Part shown: piece by piece, positions 26,089 through 33,886 of the stretch
Numbering within the stretch: the first letter of the stretch is position 1
Layout of the letters: each line of letters opens with the position of its first letter
Assembly: GCA_965178585.1 (NCBI GenBank)
Contig: OZ238267.1
Coordinates: forward strand, 2,914,001 to 2,978,000
From: Marifrigoribacter sp965178585
GTDB lineage: Bacteria > Bacteroidota > Bacteroidia > Flavobacteriales > Flavobacteriaceae
Direction: 5' to 3'
DNA length: 64,000 bases
Notes under the pieces: generated by a model
Seen by the model: only the letters and a program-made list of their open reading frames with translations
Databases searched by the model: none
What the model was told of the DNA's origin: nothing
Program-made: the position numbers and the translations under genes

Positions 26089-26096
26089 CAAATATA
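26089..26096 (-). promoter_or_regulatory. -7 promoter element for the riboswitch/receptor transcript
   Basis: TATATTTG on the minus strand is a perfect TAnnTTTG, placed so that transcription begins just at the 5' edge of the riboswitch. It nearly touches the arfB stop codon, so the receptor is an independent transcription unit. Confidence 0.65.
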
Positions 26097-26101
26097 ACTA
26101 T

Positions 26102-26506
26102 TTAATCAAATTTGGGTGGCTTTCGATTCAATTTTTTAAAAGCATTTTTCTTTTTAAAATCAAGTCGCTTTTCAATAGATGATTTGGAAGGTTTTGTTTT
26201 TTTTCGAGGTTTATTTTTCTTTAAACTTATCTTCAATAAGTCCAACAATTTATCAATAGCGATAACTTTATTTTGATGTTGACTTCTAGTATCACTACAC
26301 GAAACTCTTAAAAAACCATTTGTTGAAACTTTAGAAGACAATTTTTCTAATAAGCGTTCTTTCTCATTTTCTTCCAATCCATTGGAATTATTAATATGAA
26401 AACTGACAACAATTTTAGAAGAGGTTTTGTTTACATGCTGTCCTCCGGGACCACTACTCCTAATGGCTTTAAAAGTTAATTCGTTTATAAGGGTTTCAAT
26501 ATTCAT
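26102..26506 (-). CDS. arfB: Peptidyl-tRNA hydrolase-type ribosome rescue factor ArfB
   Basis: ArfB (YaeJ) binds stalled ribosomes lacking a stop codon and hydrolyses the peptidyl-tRNA. The catalytic GGQ loop is in RSSGPGGQHVNKTSSKIVV at about residues 17-35, and the basic C-terminal tail (KKNKPRKKTKPSKSSIEKRL onward), which enters the mRNA channel in the known homologue, is complete. Length 134 residues is standard. It lies 20 bp downstream of the DUF4301 gene and is probably the last gene of that operon, because the next gene has its own promoter. Confidence 0.92.
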   Translation of the reverse strand: MNIETLINELTFKAIRSSGPGGQHVNKTSSKIVVSFHINNSNGLEENEKERLLEKLSSKVSTNGFLRVSCSDTRSQHQNKVIAIDKLLDLLKISLKKNKPRKKTKPSKSSIEKRLDFKKKNAFKKLNRKPPKFD

Positions 26507-26526
26507 TTTTAAAAAACAAAATCACA

Positions 26527-28059
26527 TTAGGCATTGGGTCGATGTTCTTTATGAAGTAAGTCGTTTATAGTTTTAACAGGATTAAAAGTTAATAAAGGCA
26601 CCTCTACAAATGCTGAGTTCCAATCTGCCATAGCACCATTCCAAAGTCCAGGCAATTCTAATGCTTTTAATGGCTTTCCGTCTTGAGATTTTTGTGTAAT
26701 AATTCCCGCATTGGGATCTACGTATTTTGAAAGGTCAAATTTGTTGCCCTTATAATCTTTAACACCACAAACAAGATCTACAGGATTAAAATGAGTTGCT
26801 TCACTTACCATGGTTTGCTGCCTAGAATCATCTGGATTTATTTGGGCCATTTCTACAATTTGTAGTGATGTAGTTCCATCCTCATTTTTAATCCAAAAAG
26901 GACCTCCTCCAGGAGCTCCAGTATTTTTTACAACACCACAAACTCGAAGTGGTTTATTTAATATCTGAAAAATAGCTTCTGGATCGTTTGGAGACTCTTT
27001 AATATTAAGTTCGTTCCAAAGAAATGATATTATTTCTTTTATTTTTTCTGATGAAACCTCTTCATTTTCTAATAACCTCAAATAAGTAAAAACTTTCTTT
27101 TGAATCCATAATAACTTTCCAGCTAATACTTTTTTATAATAAGCAATCTCTTCTACAAATTCCTCTGCAACTACATTGTCTATGTTTTTAATAAATATAA
27201 CATCAGCATCTACTTCATTTAAATTTTCTATTAAAGCTCCGTGGCCTGAAGGTCTAAGCACGCATTCTCCATTAGAATCCTTAAAAACAGTAAGATCATT
27301 ATTTAAAGCGATGGTATCTGTTTCCTTTTTCTGAAATGAATAAGATATATGAAATTCAGTTTTTGTTTTTTTAGAAACTCGATTTTTAACTGCTTCAAAT
27401 TCTTCTTTAAAAAAAGCAACATGCTTTTTTGAAAAAGTAAAATGTAAATACGCATTATTATTTACAGATGCATAATGTGCAGTTTCATATAAATGTTCTT
27501 CGAAAGCAGTAGTTGAATATTTATTGTATTTATGAAAAGGTATTAATCCTTTTGGTAAATTAGTGAAGTTTAAACCATTTTCTTCCATCATGGTTTTTAC
27601 TAATAACTGAGCTCTAACACCTTTAGTTCCATGTTTAAAATCCGGATGATTTTCTCTAATTTTTTTACGAACCGCATTTAAAAAAGCAAAATCTTTTATT
27701 GAGTTAACAAAAACATCAAGTAATTGATTATCACCATTTTTTATATATGAATTTAATTTTGTTTCATTTGGGTTGTATTCTTCTAAAAATTTAAATAAAA
27801 ACTGAAACATTCTAGTAGCTGCACCAGAAGCAGGTACAAATTTTACAATATCTAAATCATTCCTTTTAGATTCATAAAACTCAATTAACATTTGTTGATT
27901 ATCTGGATTAATTGATTCAATACCGTTATTAATTGATGCTGGAGTTACTACATTTACAAAGGGTATACCATTAGTAAAAGTTTTAATTTGATAATACACC
28001 TTTTCTAAAGATAATCCATGGTCTTTTAGTTGTTGTAAATCTTTTTTTGATAAACTCAT
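26527..28059 (-). CDS. DUF4301 family protein
   Basis: A 510-residue cytoplasmic protein of the DUF4301 family, specific to Bacteroidota, without known activity. VKFVPASGAATRMFQFLFKF at about residues 73-92 resembles the glycine-rich nucleotide-binding loop (PAxGxGTRM) of sugar nucleotidyltransferases, and LRPSGHGALIENLNEVDADV (about 257-276) and GAPGGGPFWI are other conserved blocks. Its start overlaps the stop of the NadR-like kinase gene by 1 bp, so the two are translationally coupled. A nucleotidyltransferase role is an inference from the loop only. Confidence 0.8.
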   Translation of the reverse strand: MSLSKKDLQQLKDHGLSLEKVYYQIKTFTNGIPFVNVVTPASINNGIESINPDNQQMLIEFYESKRNDLDIVKFVPASGAATRMFQFLFKFLEEYNPNETKLNSYIKNGDNQLLDVFVNSIKDFAFLNAVRKKIRENHPDFKHGTKGVRAQLLVKTMMEENGLNFTNLPKGLIPFHKYNKYSTTAFEEHLYETAHYASVNNNAYLHFTFSKKHVAFFKEEFEAVKNRVSKKTKTEFHISYSFQKKETDTIALNNDLTVFKDSNGECVLRPSGHGALIENLNEVDADVIFIKNIDNVVAEEFVEEIAYYKKVLAGKLLWIQKKVFTYLRLLENEEVSSEKIKEIISFLWNELNIKESPNDPEAIFQILNKPLRVCGVVKNTGAPGGGPFWIKNEDGTTSLQIVEMAQINPDDSRQQTMVSEATHFNPVDLVCGVKDYKGNKFDLSKYVDPNAGIITQKSQDGKPLKALELPGLWNGAMADWNSAFVEVPLLTFNPVKTINDLLHKEHRPNA

Positions 28060-28625
28060 TAATTGTTTTTTAATAATTGATCAATATGTTTTACAGCTTC
28101 ATTTAATCGTTCTTGTTTATCTCCTTTTAAGAGTATATAAGGTCTTTCATTCTCAATTAACGCTTTTTCGAAAGCATTAAACATTTCTAGTCTTTCTTCT
28201 GGCTTATCCCTTAAATCATCTGCTTCCCAAATAGTATCTATATATGTTAACAAATATAATTGATAGGTGTTTTCTACAGCGTACTTATTTAATAAAGGGT
28301 CACAGTTTCCTTCATAATATTCTTCAGAGTAAACTTTAGTTTCCAATAAGTCGGTATCGCATATTAAAACTGAATTTGTCTTTTGAGCAGATCTATTTTC
28401 TAATTCCATTTGGCCAATAGCAATTGGTAATAAATCGGATTGCTCACACGTTTTACGTTCATTATTCCATTTTTTCTGAAGGTACTCTCGAGCATATTCT
28501 GGAACCCAAACCGAATTATAATGTCGTGCTAATTGCCTAGCTAAGGTTGTTTTTCCTGTTGATTCAGGTCCAAATAAAACTACTTTTATGCAGTTTGATT
28601 CTGTTTGTATAAGTTTTTCTTCCAT
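28059..28625 (-). CDS. NadR-like P-loop kinase
   Basis: An AAA_28/NadR-type P-loop protein of 188 residues. The Walker A is VVLFGPESTGKTTLARQLAR at residues 15-34, followed by WVPEYAREYLQKKW, which is the conserved block after the P-loop in the ribosylnicotinamide kinase domain of NadR, and ICDTDLLETKVYSEEY, the Walker B region. In NadR this domain phosphorylates nicotinamide riboside. Here it is coupled to a PnuC-type transporter (its start lies 40 bp inside that gene), so it probably traps the imported compound by phosphorylation. Whether that compound is nicotinamide riboside or thiamine is open; the context favours thiamine modestly. Confidence 0.8.
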   Translation of the reverse strand: MEEKLIQTESNCIKVVLFGPESTGKTTLARQLARHYNSVWVPEYAREYLQKKWNNERKTCEQSDLLPIAIGQMELENRSAQKTNSVLICDTDLLETKVYSEEYYEGNCDPLLNKYAVENTYQLYLLTYIDTIWEADDLRDKPEERLEMFNAFEKALIENERPYILLKGDKQERLNEAVKHIDQLLKNN

Positions 28626-29218
28626 GCTAAATAACCAAAAATGGCAATAAATGTAAATCCTAAATATTGAAAGCTTGTAAAAGTAAATCCTTTATAAAAA
28701 TAAAGGGGAACAGAAATTACATCACCAATAATCCAAAAAATCCAATTTTCAATTTTTCGTTTTGCCATTAACCACATTCCAACAAAAAACACTGCAGTTG
28801 TTATAGTATCTAAATAAGCAACCCAACTGGTCCATTTGTCAAAAGTTTTATAAACAACAAATACAAAAAGCAAAGTTGCAAAAAATATAGCAATGCTGAT
28901 TTTTTTTTCTTTGATATTTGTTCTTGAAATAGGAGTTACATGAGTTTCATCTACTTTTCGAGTCCAAATATACCAACCATAAACACTCATTATAAAATAA
29001 TAGGCATTGATCATCATGTCTCCTAATAATCCCCATTTTAGTAATAAATAAACGAAAATTAGAGTGCTAATCATTCCTGTAGGAAAGACGTATATCTTAT
29101 TCTGTTTAGAATACCAAACCGACAAAAAACCAAAAACTACTGCCACGATTTCTAGAACAATATCTAAAGTTTCATAGGAGGAGTATTGCTCAAAAAGAAA
29201 ATTAAAAACTTGGTTCAT
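28586..29218 (-). CDS. PnuC/PnuT family vitamin transporter
   Basis: A 210-residue inner-membrane protein with about seven hydrophobic helices, of the PnuC superfamily that imports unphosphorylated nicotinamide riboside (PnuC), thiamine (PnuT) or riboflavin (PnuX). VWYSKQNKIYVFPTGMISTL and DMMINAYYFIMSVYGWYIWT are the two family hallmark stretches. It starts 17 bp inside the thiamine-binding protein gene and ends 40 bp inside the kinase gene, so the three are tightly coupled. The thiamine-binding neighbour and the riboswitch-controlled receptor downstream suggest PnuT, but the protein sequence alone does not decide. Confidence 0.85.
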   Translation of the reverse strand: MNQVFNFLFEQYSSYETLDIVLEIVAVVFGFLSVWYSKQNKIYVFPTGMISTLIFVYLLLKWGLLGDMMINAYYFIMSVYGWYIWTRKVDETHVTPISRTNIKEKKISIAIFFATLLFVFVVYKTFDKWTSWVAYLDTITTAVFFVGMWLMAKRKIENWIFWIIGDVISVPLYFYKGFTFTSFQYLGFTFIAIFGYLAWKKNLYKQNQTA

Positions 29219-29468
29219 AATTATGTCTATCTGTTTTTACAATTTTCATAATCAATAATCCATTTTCTAATAATAGGAAAGCTTCTTTTATTTCAGCTTT
29301 TAAAAAACTCATTACTTCATCATAATCTCCATAAACTTGAGTGCTTAACGGGTTTTCTAATACTATAAATTTAGAAGCTCTTAGCTTTTTTATAAAACCT
29401 TTAATTATAGGTTCAAAGTCATTTTGTAAAGGTGCCAAAGTAAGTTCTACAGATATTGTTAATTCCAT
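29202..29468 (-). CDS. Thiamine-binding (YkoF/MTH1187-like) protein
   Basis: An 88-residue cytoplasmic protein with the ferredoxin-like fold pattern of the Thiamine_BP (DUF77) family: ISVELTLAPLQNDFEPIIKG, then FIKKLRASKFIVLENPLSTQ, and VYGDYDEVMSFLKAEIKEAF. Members bind thiamine or its precursor hydroxymethylpyrimidine. It overlaps the PnuC-type gene by 17 bp and is the first gene of that coupled set. It may deliver or buffer the vitamin, but a direct function is not established. Confidence 0.7.
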   Translation of the reverse strand: MELTISVELTLAPLQNDFEPIIKGFIKKLRASKFIVLENPLSTQVYGDYDEVMSFLKAEIKEAFLLLENGLLIMKIVKTDRHNYEPSF

Positions 29469-29503
29469 CTTTTATTTTTTATTTTTAATTCAATAGCTTG
29501 TAT

Positions 29504-30199
29504 TTATTCTTCAAATATAGTTCCCATTACCACCATATCTGCTCCTGCTATGTAGGCTTCTTGTTTTTGGCTTTCAGTTTTAATTCCTCCACCAACTAGT
29601 AAAGGAATATTAATTTCCTCTTTTACTGCTTTTATAACGTTTGGATGAACAGGCGATTTCGCTCCACTTCCTGCTTCTAAATAAATTAGTTTGTTCCCTA
29701 ATAATTCTCCAGCCTTAGCAGTATCTACGATAGCTTGTATGTTTTTTTGAGACATTGGTTTTGTTTTACTAACTCGTTCTACTGAAGATATTGTACCACC
29801 ATCAATTAAAATATATCCTGTTGAAATAATTTCTAAATGACTACCTCTAAGTAATGCAACCGAATTAATTTGCTGGTTTATTAGGTATTCAGGATTTCTA
29901 CCGGAAAGTAATGACAAAAACAACAATCCATCTGCTTTATTTGTGATTTGCGAAACATCACCTGGAAACAACATTACTGGTAATTTTGAATATTTTTTAA
30001 TTTCAGAAATCAAAATACTTGTCGCATTCTCTTTTACAGTGCTACCGCCCACAAATAAATGAGAAGTTTCATTAGGTATTTTAACTAAAAATGATTCCGT
30101 TTTTTTTATTTCAAATTCATCAGGATCGATTAAAACAGCAAGTAGTTTTTTATTTTCAGCTAAAGCTGATTCGAATGAATGATAAATTGTATTACCCAT
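29504..30199 (-). CDS. Geranylgeranylglyceryl phosphate synthase family (PcrB-like)
   Basis: A TIM-barrel prenyltransferase that joins a polyprenyl diphosphate to sn-glycerol-1-phosphate, forming an ether bond. LLAVLIDPDEFEI near the N-terminus, FVGGSTVKENATS, GYILIDGGTISSVERVS and YLEAGSGAKSPVHPNVI then LLVGGGIKTESQKQEAYIAG are the family's substrate-binding loops. I use ATG 30199 (MGNTIYHSFESA, 231 residues); the frame extends to ATG 30214. It overlaps the end of the phosphopantetheinyl transferase gene by 8 bp. Such enzymes are known in Bacteroidota, but the chain length and final lipid are not visible from the sequence. Confidence 0.88.
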   Translation of the reverse strand: MGNTIYHSFESALAENKKLLAVLIDPDEFEIKKTESFLVKIPNETSHLFVGGSTVKENATSILISEIKKYSKLPVMLFPGDVSQITNKADGLLFLSLLSGRNPEYLINQQINSVALLRGSHLEIISTGYILIDGGTISSVERVSKTKPMSQKNIQAIVDTAKAGELLGNKLIYLEAGSGAKSPVHPNVIKAVKEEINIPLLVGGGIKTESQKQEAYIAGADMVVMGTIFEE

Positions 30200-30839
30200 T
30201 CTTTTTTCTTTCATTTAATAATGCATAGGCACAAGTAAATCCTTCAAACTCTAGAAACCATATATTATAATTTTCAATTTTGTCTTCAAAATCAACACTT
30301 GCTGTAGTTTCATTGTAGTATAAACTAAAGTCTTCAACATAAATATGGTTTAAAAAAGTTAAACCAACTCTATTAAAACTTTTATAAAGAGACTCCTTAG
30401 CACACCAAACAATAGTTAATTTCCTGATGATCACATCTTGATGATGTAACCTTTTGTAATCCTCAATAGTGGTAAACTTATGAGCGATTCTTAAAATTTT
30501 TTCTCGTTTTTTTTCTACATCAATTCCCACTTCAATATCACTAATAATAATTGCTGAAAAGGTAAAGGAATGGGTAATTGAAATATGTAAATCATTGGTT
30601 AAATGAGGTTTTCCATTTTCATCATAATACAAATCATGATCTGTATATCCTTCTGAAGCTAATAAATGACGTATACTTAAGAAACCTCTTTGATGAAGCT
30701 CGCTTTTCATGTTATTCAACCTAGCAGTGCTTTTATCTGTTAAAACAACATCTTCCTTAAGATCCTCAAAAGATTCTTCGATCTTCCAAATGAGCACTTT
30801 AGTGGTTGGATTAACTGTTATAGTTTTGTAAAGAGGCAT
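30192..30839 (-). CDS. 4'-phosphopantetheinyl transferase superfamily protein
   Basis: Transfers the 4'-phosphopantetheine arm of coenzyme A to carrier proteins (fatty acid, polyketide or peptide synthesis). The magnesium-binding IEVGIDVEKKREK at about residues 97-109 and WCAKESLYKSF at about 146-156 are the two defining motifs of the Sfp-type family; ISITHSFTFSAII just before is the third. Length of 215 residues fits the Sfp/AcpT class. It heads the minus-strand run leading into the PcrB-like gene and is divergent from ahcY. In F. johnsoniae a transferase of this kind lies beside gldD, from memory; here it is about 5 kb away. Confidence 0.9.
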   Translation of the reverse strand: MPLYKTITVNPTTKVLIWKIEESFEDLKEDVVLTDKSTARLNNMKSELHQRGFLSIRHLLASEGYTDHDLYYDENGKPHLTNDLHISITHSFTFSAIIISDIEVGIDVEKKREKILRIAHKFTTIEDYKRLHHQDVIIRKLTIVWCAKESLYKSFNRVGLTFLNHIYVEDFSLYYNETTASVDFEDKIENYNIWFLEFEGFTCAYALLNERKKNG

Positions 30840-30860
30840 TAGATATTAAAGTATATTATG

Positions 30861-30868
30861 TATTTTTG
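30861..30868 (+). promoter_or_regulatory. -7 promoter element of ahcY
   Basis: TATTTTTG matches TAnnTTTG. It lies after the ATG at 30858 of the longer reading frame, so that ATG cannot be the start. The leader of about 80 nt contains CGAAAAA/TTTTTCG (about 30875-30896) and TTCCAC/GTGGGAA hairpins of unknown meaning. Confidence 0.6.
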
Positions 30869-30953
30869 CATTTCGAAAAATCTGAATGTTTTTCGACTAA
30901 AAAACAAATATAATAACAAGTTTTCCACTTTTGTGGGAATAAAATACATTTTT

Positions 30954-32264
30954 ATGTCTACTAAAACAATACCATTCATTGCCAACAAAGTAAAAGATAT
31001 TTCTTTGGCTAATTGGGGAAGAAAAGAAATTGAACTTGCTGAAGCAGAAATGCCAGGCTTAATGTCACTTCGTGAAGAATACAAAAACGAGCAACCTCTT
31101 AAAGGAGCTCGTATTGCAGGTTGTTTACACATGACTATCCAAACTGCTGTTTTAATTGAAACTTTAATTGCATTAGGTGCCGAGGTAACTTGGAGTTCTT
31201 GTAATATTTTTTCTACTCAAGATCAAGCAGCTGCTGCTATAGCCGATGCTGGTATTGCTGTTTACGCTTGGAAAGGAATGACAGAAGAAGAATTTGATTG
31301 GTGTATCGAACAAACCTTATTTTTTGGTGAAGATCGCAAGCCTTTAAATATGATTTTAGATGATGGTGGAGATTTAACCAATATGGTTTTAGATAGATAC
31401 CCTGAGTTGGTTGATGGAATTAATGGTTTGAGTGAAGAAACTACCACGGGAGTTCATCGATTATATGATCGTATGAAAGAAGGAACGTTACCAATGCCTG
31501 CAATTAATGTAAATGACAGTGTTACTAAATCTAAATTCGATAATAAATACGGGTGTCGAGAAAGTGCTGTAGATGCAATACGTCGCGCAACTGATGTTAT
31601 GCTTGCTGGAAAACGTGTTGTGGTTTGTGGTTATGGAGATGTTGGTAAGGGATCTGCTGCGTCATTTAAAGGAGCCGGAAGTATTGTTACTGTTACTGAA
31701 ATTGATCCAATATGTGCTTTACAAGCAGCTATGGATGGTTTTGAAGTTAAAAAATTAGAATCAGTAGTTGGAAACGCAGATATTATAATTACAACAACTG
31801 GTAATAAAGATATTGTTCAAGGGCGTCATTTCGAAGCTATGAAAGACAAGGCTATCGTATGTAATATTGGTCATTTTGACAATGAAATTGATGTTGCTTG
31901 GTTAAATGATAACCACGAAAAAATTGAGATCAAACCTCAAGTTGATAAATATGTCGTGAATGGAAAAGACATTATATTATTAGCTGAAGGACGATTGGTA
32001 AACTTAGGTTGTGCAACTGGTCATCCAAGTTTTGTAATGAGCAACTCATTTACAAATCAAACATTAGCACAAATCGAACTTTGGACTAATGTCGAGAACT
32101 ACGAAAACAAAGTGTATATGTTACCAAAACATCTAGATGAAAAGGTTGCTAAATTACACCTTGAAAAGATTGGAATCGAATTAACAGAACTTCGTGAAGA
32201 TCAAGCAGAATATATTGGTGTTAATGTTCAAGGGCCTTTTAAGCCTGAATATTATAGATACTAG
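30954..32264 (+). CDS. ahcY: Adenosylhomocysteinase
   Basis: Hydrolyses S-adenosylhomocysteine to adenosine and homocysteine, removing the inhibitor left by methyltransferases. NAD-binding loop VVVCGYGDVGKGSAASFKGA at about residue 218-237 and GRLVNLGCATGHPSFVMSNS near 345-364 are family hallmarks; the C-terminus PFKPEYYRY with its conserved Lys and Tyr is intact. The start is ATG 30954 (MSTKTIPFIANKV, 436 residues): the upstream extension to 30858 overlaps the promoter. It is monocistronic, with a strong terminator downstream and no metK or luxS nearby. Confidence 0.97.
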   Translation: MSTKTIPFIANKVKDISLANWGRKEIELAEAEMPGLMSLREEYKNEQPLKGARIAGCLHMTIQTAVLIETLIALGAEVTWSSCNIFSTQDQAAAAIADAGIAVYAWKGMTEEEFDWCIEQTLFFGEDRKPLNMILDDGGDLTNMVLDRYPELVDGINGLSEETTTGVHRLYDRMKEGTLPMPAINVNDSVTKSKFDNKYGCRESAVDAIRRATDVMLAGKRVVVCGYGDVGKGSAASFKGAGSIVTVTEIDPICALQAAMDGFEVKKLESVVGNADIIITTTGNKDIVQGRHFEAMKDKAIVCNIGHFDNEIDVAWLNDNHEKIEIKPQVDKYVVNGKDIILLAEGRLVNLGCATGHPSFVMSNSFTNQTLAQIELWTNVENYENKVYMLPKHLDEKVAKLHLEKIGIELTELREDQAEYIGVNVQGPFKPEYYRY

Positions 32265-32281
32265 TATATAAAAAGTACAAA

Positions 32282-32319
32282 AAAACAAAACCCTCACTTT
32301 TAAATGAGGGTTTTGTTTT
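32282..32319. terminator. Intrinsic terminator of ahcY (bidirectional)
   Basis: AAAACAAAACCCTCA (32282-32296) pairs with TGAGGGTTTTGTTTT (32305-32319) across an 8-base loop. It lies between ahcY and the convergent small exported-protein gene. Confidence 0.9.
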
Positions 32320-32651
32320 TACTTCTGTTTTCTAAATATATAACTCATCCAAATTGGATTGTTACTTTCTGTAATCGCTTTTCGATCTACAAGTTCCCAG
32401 TTATGTGTGTTCATATAATTCAATAATTCTGAGGTGCCACTTATAGCTTCCATTTTTTTAATGGTCACATCCTTTCCTTTCAAAGACTCTTGATCTTCTA
32501 CTTTAATACGCTTTATTTTACCACTATTATTCATTTTCTGAATAACAATAACTTCTAAAAAATCGTATTTTTTAATTTCCTGAGCGAATGAGTTATTAAT
32601 AGAAAAAAAGAACATTGTAACTATTAATAAACCCACATTTAAATATTTCAT
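32319..32651 (-). CDS. Small exported hypothetical protein
   Basis: I do not recognise the family. From ATG 32651 the product is 110 residues, with a signal peptide MKYLNVGLLIVTMFFFSINN ending in SFAQ. The mature domain of about 85 residues begins KKYDFLEVIVIQKMNNSGKI and ends NPIWMSYIFRKQK; the alternation suggests a small alpha/beta fold related to DUF4177-like proteins (YDFLEV... and NTHNWELV), which I can only suggest. The frame extends upstream to 32729, but the signal peptide favours the later ATG. It stands alone between two terminators. Confidence 0.6.
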   Translation of the reverse strand: MKYLNVGLLIVTMFFFSINNSFAQEIKKYDFLEVIVIQKMNNSGKIKRIKVEDQESLKGKDVTIKKMEAISGTSELLNYMNTHNWELVDRKAITESNNPIWMSYIFRKQK

Positions 32652-32748
32652 AACTCTGAGTTTTATATACATAAAATTACAACATATTTTAAAAAAAAAC
32701 TTCATAATTTTAAATTTAACAAGTAACAATTTAATAATTTCAAAAATA

Positions 32749-32788
32749 AAAAACCCTTACATGTTGATCAATTAATGTAAGGGTTTTT
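32749..32788. terminator. Intrinsic terminator without an assigned gene
   Basis: AAAAACCCTTACAT (32749-32762) pairs with ATGTAAGGGTTTTT (32775-32788); the 12-base loop contains the palindrome TTGATCAA. No coding gene ends here on either strand. Confidence 0.8.
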
Positions 32789-32958
32789 GTTGGTTAAAAA
32801 AAAAACAAATAAACCAACTCAATATTTTGCTTTTTGTTTTATAAAAGATTATTTAATCCCCATTAATAATCTTTACTCAAATTAAGAGTAATTAAAATGG
32901 AATTAAGTTAATTTATCTTTATTTAATTCTTAACTAAACAATAAATAGTTAAAATTAA

Positions 32959-32990
32959 AAAACCTTTAACTGAAAACAGTTAAAGGTTTT
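32959..32990 (-). terminator. Intrinsic terminator of rplU-rpmA
   Basis: AAAACCTTTAACTG (32959-32972) pairs with CAGTTAAAGGTTTT (32977-32990) across a 4-base loop, directly after the rpmA stop. Confidence 0.9.
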
Positions 32991-33013
32991 AATATGATTA
33001 TTAATCTAGTTTC

Positions 33014-33274
33014 TTAAGCCTCGAAAGGTATAATAGAAACGTATGATTTATTATCTCTTTTTTTAGTGAATTTTACAATACCGTCTACTTTTGCGTGTAA
33101 AGTATGATCTTTTCCACCATATACATTTTCACCTGGAAAATGAGTGTTTCCTCTTTGTCTTATGATAATGTTACCAGCTATTGCAGCTTGACCACCAAAA
33201 ATCTTAACACCTAATCGTTTCGATTCTGATTCTCTACCGTTCTTCGAACTACCAACTCCTTTTTTATGTGCCAT
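33014..33274 (-). CDS. rpmA: 50S ribosomal protein L27
   Basis: L27 lies near the peptidyl transferase centre of the large subunit. The N-terminus MAHKKGVGSSKNGRESESKR is the canonical start without the cleaved leader seen in Firmicutes. AIAGNIIIRQRGNTHFPGEN is the central conserved block. 86 residues is full length. It follows rplU by 27 bp and ends at a strong terminator. Confidence 0.98.
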   Translation of the reverse strand: MAHKKGVGSSKNGRESESKRLGVKIFGGQAAIAGNIIIRQRGNTHFPGENVYGGKDHTLHAKVDGIVKFTKKRDNKSYVSIIPFEA

Positions 33275-33301
33275 TTTCTCTTAGATTTAAAAAATTAAAA
33301 A

Positions 33302-33832
33302 TTAACTTAAAGCAGCTATTAATTCAGCTTTCTTCATAGAAGTATAGCCTGTAATACCTTTTTCTTTTGCTATTGCTTTTAATTCAGCAACTGTCATAGA
33401 AGCAACATCTTTAGATGCAGCTTTTTCTTTTTTAGGAGCAGCCTTTTCAGCTTTTGGAGCTGCAGGTTTTGCTTCTTTAACTGGAGCAGCTTTCTTTGCT
33501 GGAGCAGCTTTTTTAGCACCAGAACCAACAATACTTTCTATTACTATTTCAGTAAGTGCTTGTCTGTGACCATTTTTTACTCTGTATCCTTTTCTTCTTT
33601 TTTTCTTGAATACAATAACTTTATCACCTTTAAGGTGCTTAATGACTTTTGCTCCTACTTGAGCTCCGTCGATAGCCGGGGCGCCAACAGTAACTTTGTT
33701 TCCATCGCTTAACATTAGAACATTATCGAAAGAAACTTTTTTTCCTTCTTCAGTAGCTAAACGGTGTACAAAGACTTTTTGATCTTTTGCAACTTTAAAT
33801 TGCTGCCCTGCTATTTCTACAATTGCGAACAT
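33302..33832 (-). CDS. rplU: 50S ribosomal protein L21 with C-terminal Rho_N/SAP-like extension
   Basis: L21 is a 23S rRNA-binding protein. The core runs from MFAIVEIAGQQFKVAKDQKV to HRQALTEIVIESI (about residues 1-102), including the rRNA-binding KKKRRKGYRVKNGHRQ. It then continues with an Ala/Lys/Pro-rich linker (about 104-140) and a folded C-terminal segment, SMTVAELKAIAKEKGITGYT then SMKKAELIAAL, which matches the Rho N-terminal/SAP helix-extended-helix motif. The total of 176 residues compares with about 103 for E. coli L21. ATG 33832 is used: earlier codons to 33889 overlap the promoter. A perfect promoter lies upstream. Confidence 0.95.
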   Translation of the reverse strand: MFAIVEIAGQQFKVAKDQKVFVHRLATEEGKKVSFDNVLMLSDGNKVTVGAPAIDGAQVGAKVIKHLKGDKVIVFKKKRRKGYRVKNGHRQALTEIVIESIVGSGAKKAAPAKKAAPVKEAKPAAPKAEKAAPKKEKAASKDVASMTVAELKAIAKEKGITGYTSMKKAELIAALS

Positions 33833-33886
33833 AGCGTTTCGTTTAAATTTTGTTATTATTAATTTCACCTTTCTCGAAGGCGGGTG

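Larger units (their letters stand above)
32652..33013. other. Gene-free region with stacked hairpins
   Basis: This 362 bp interval has no open reading frame of note. It contains two perfect terminator-type hairpins (32749-32788 and 32959-32990). Between them lie GTTGGTT/AACCAAC (about 32789-32819) and AAGATTATT/AATAATCTT (about 32846-32874), both able to form stems. The right-hand terminator ends rplU-rpmA; the left-hand one has no obvious gene to end, so a small RNA read on the minus strand is possible. Confidence 0.45.

Noticed and set aside
30858..30953. Earlier ATG (30858) for ahcY, adding 32 residues
   Set aside because: A TATTTTTG promoter element lies within this extension, and family members begin MSTKTIPF at 30954.
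30869..30953. SAH or SAM riboswitch in the ahcY leader
   Set aside because: The leader of about 80 nt has two small hairpins but no conserved motif I recognise from known classes.
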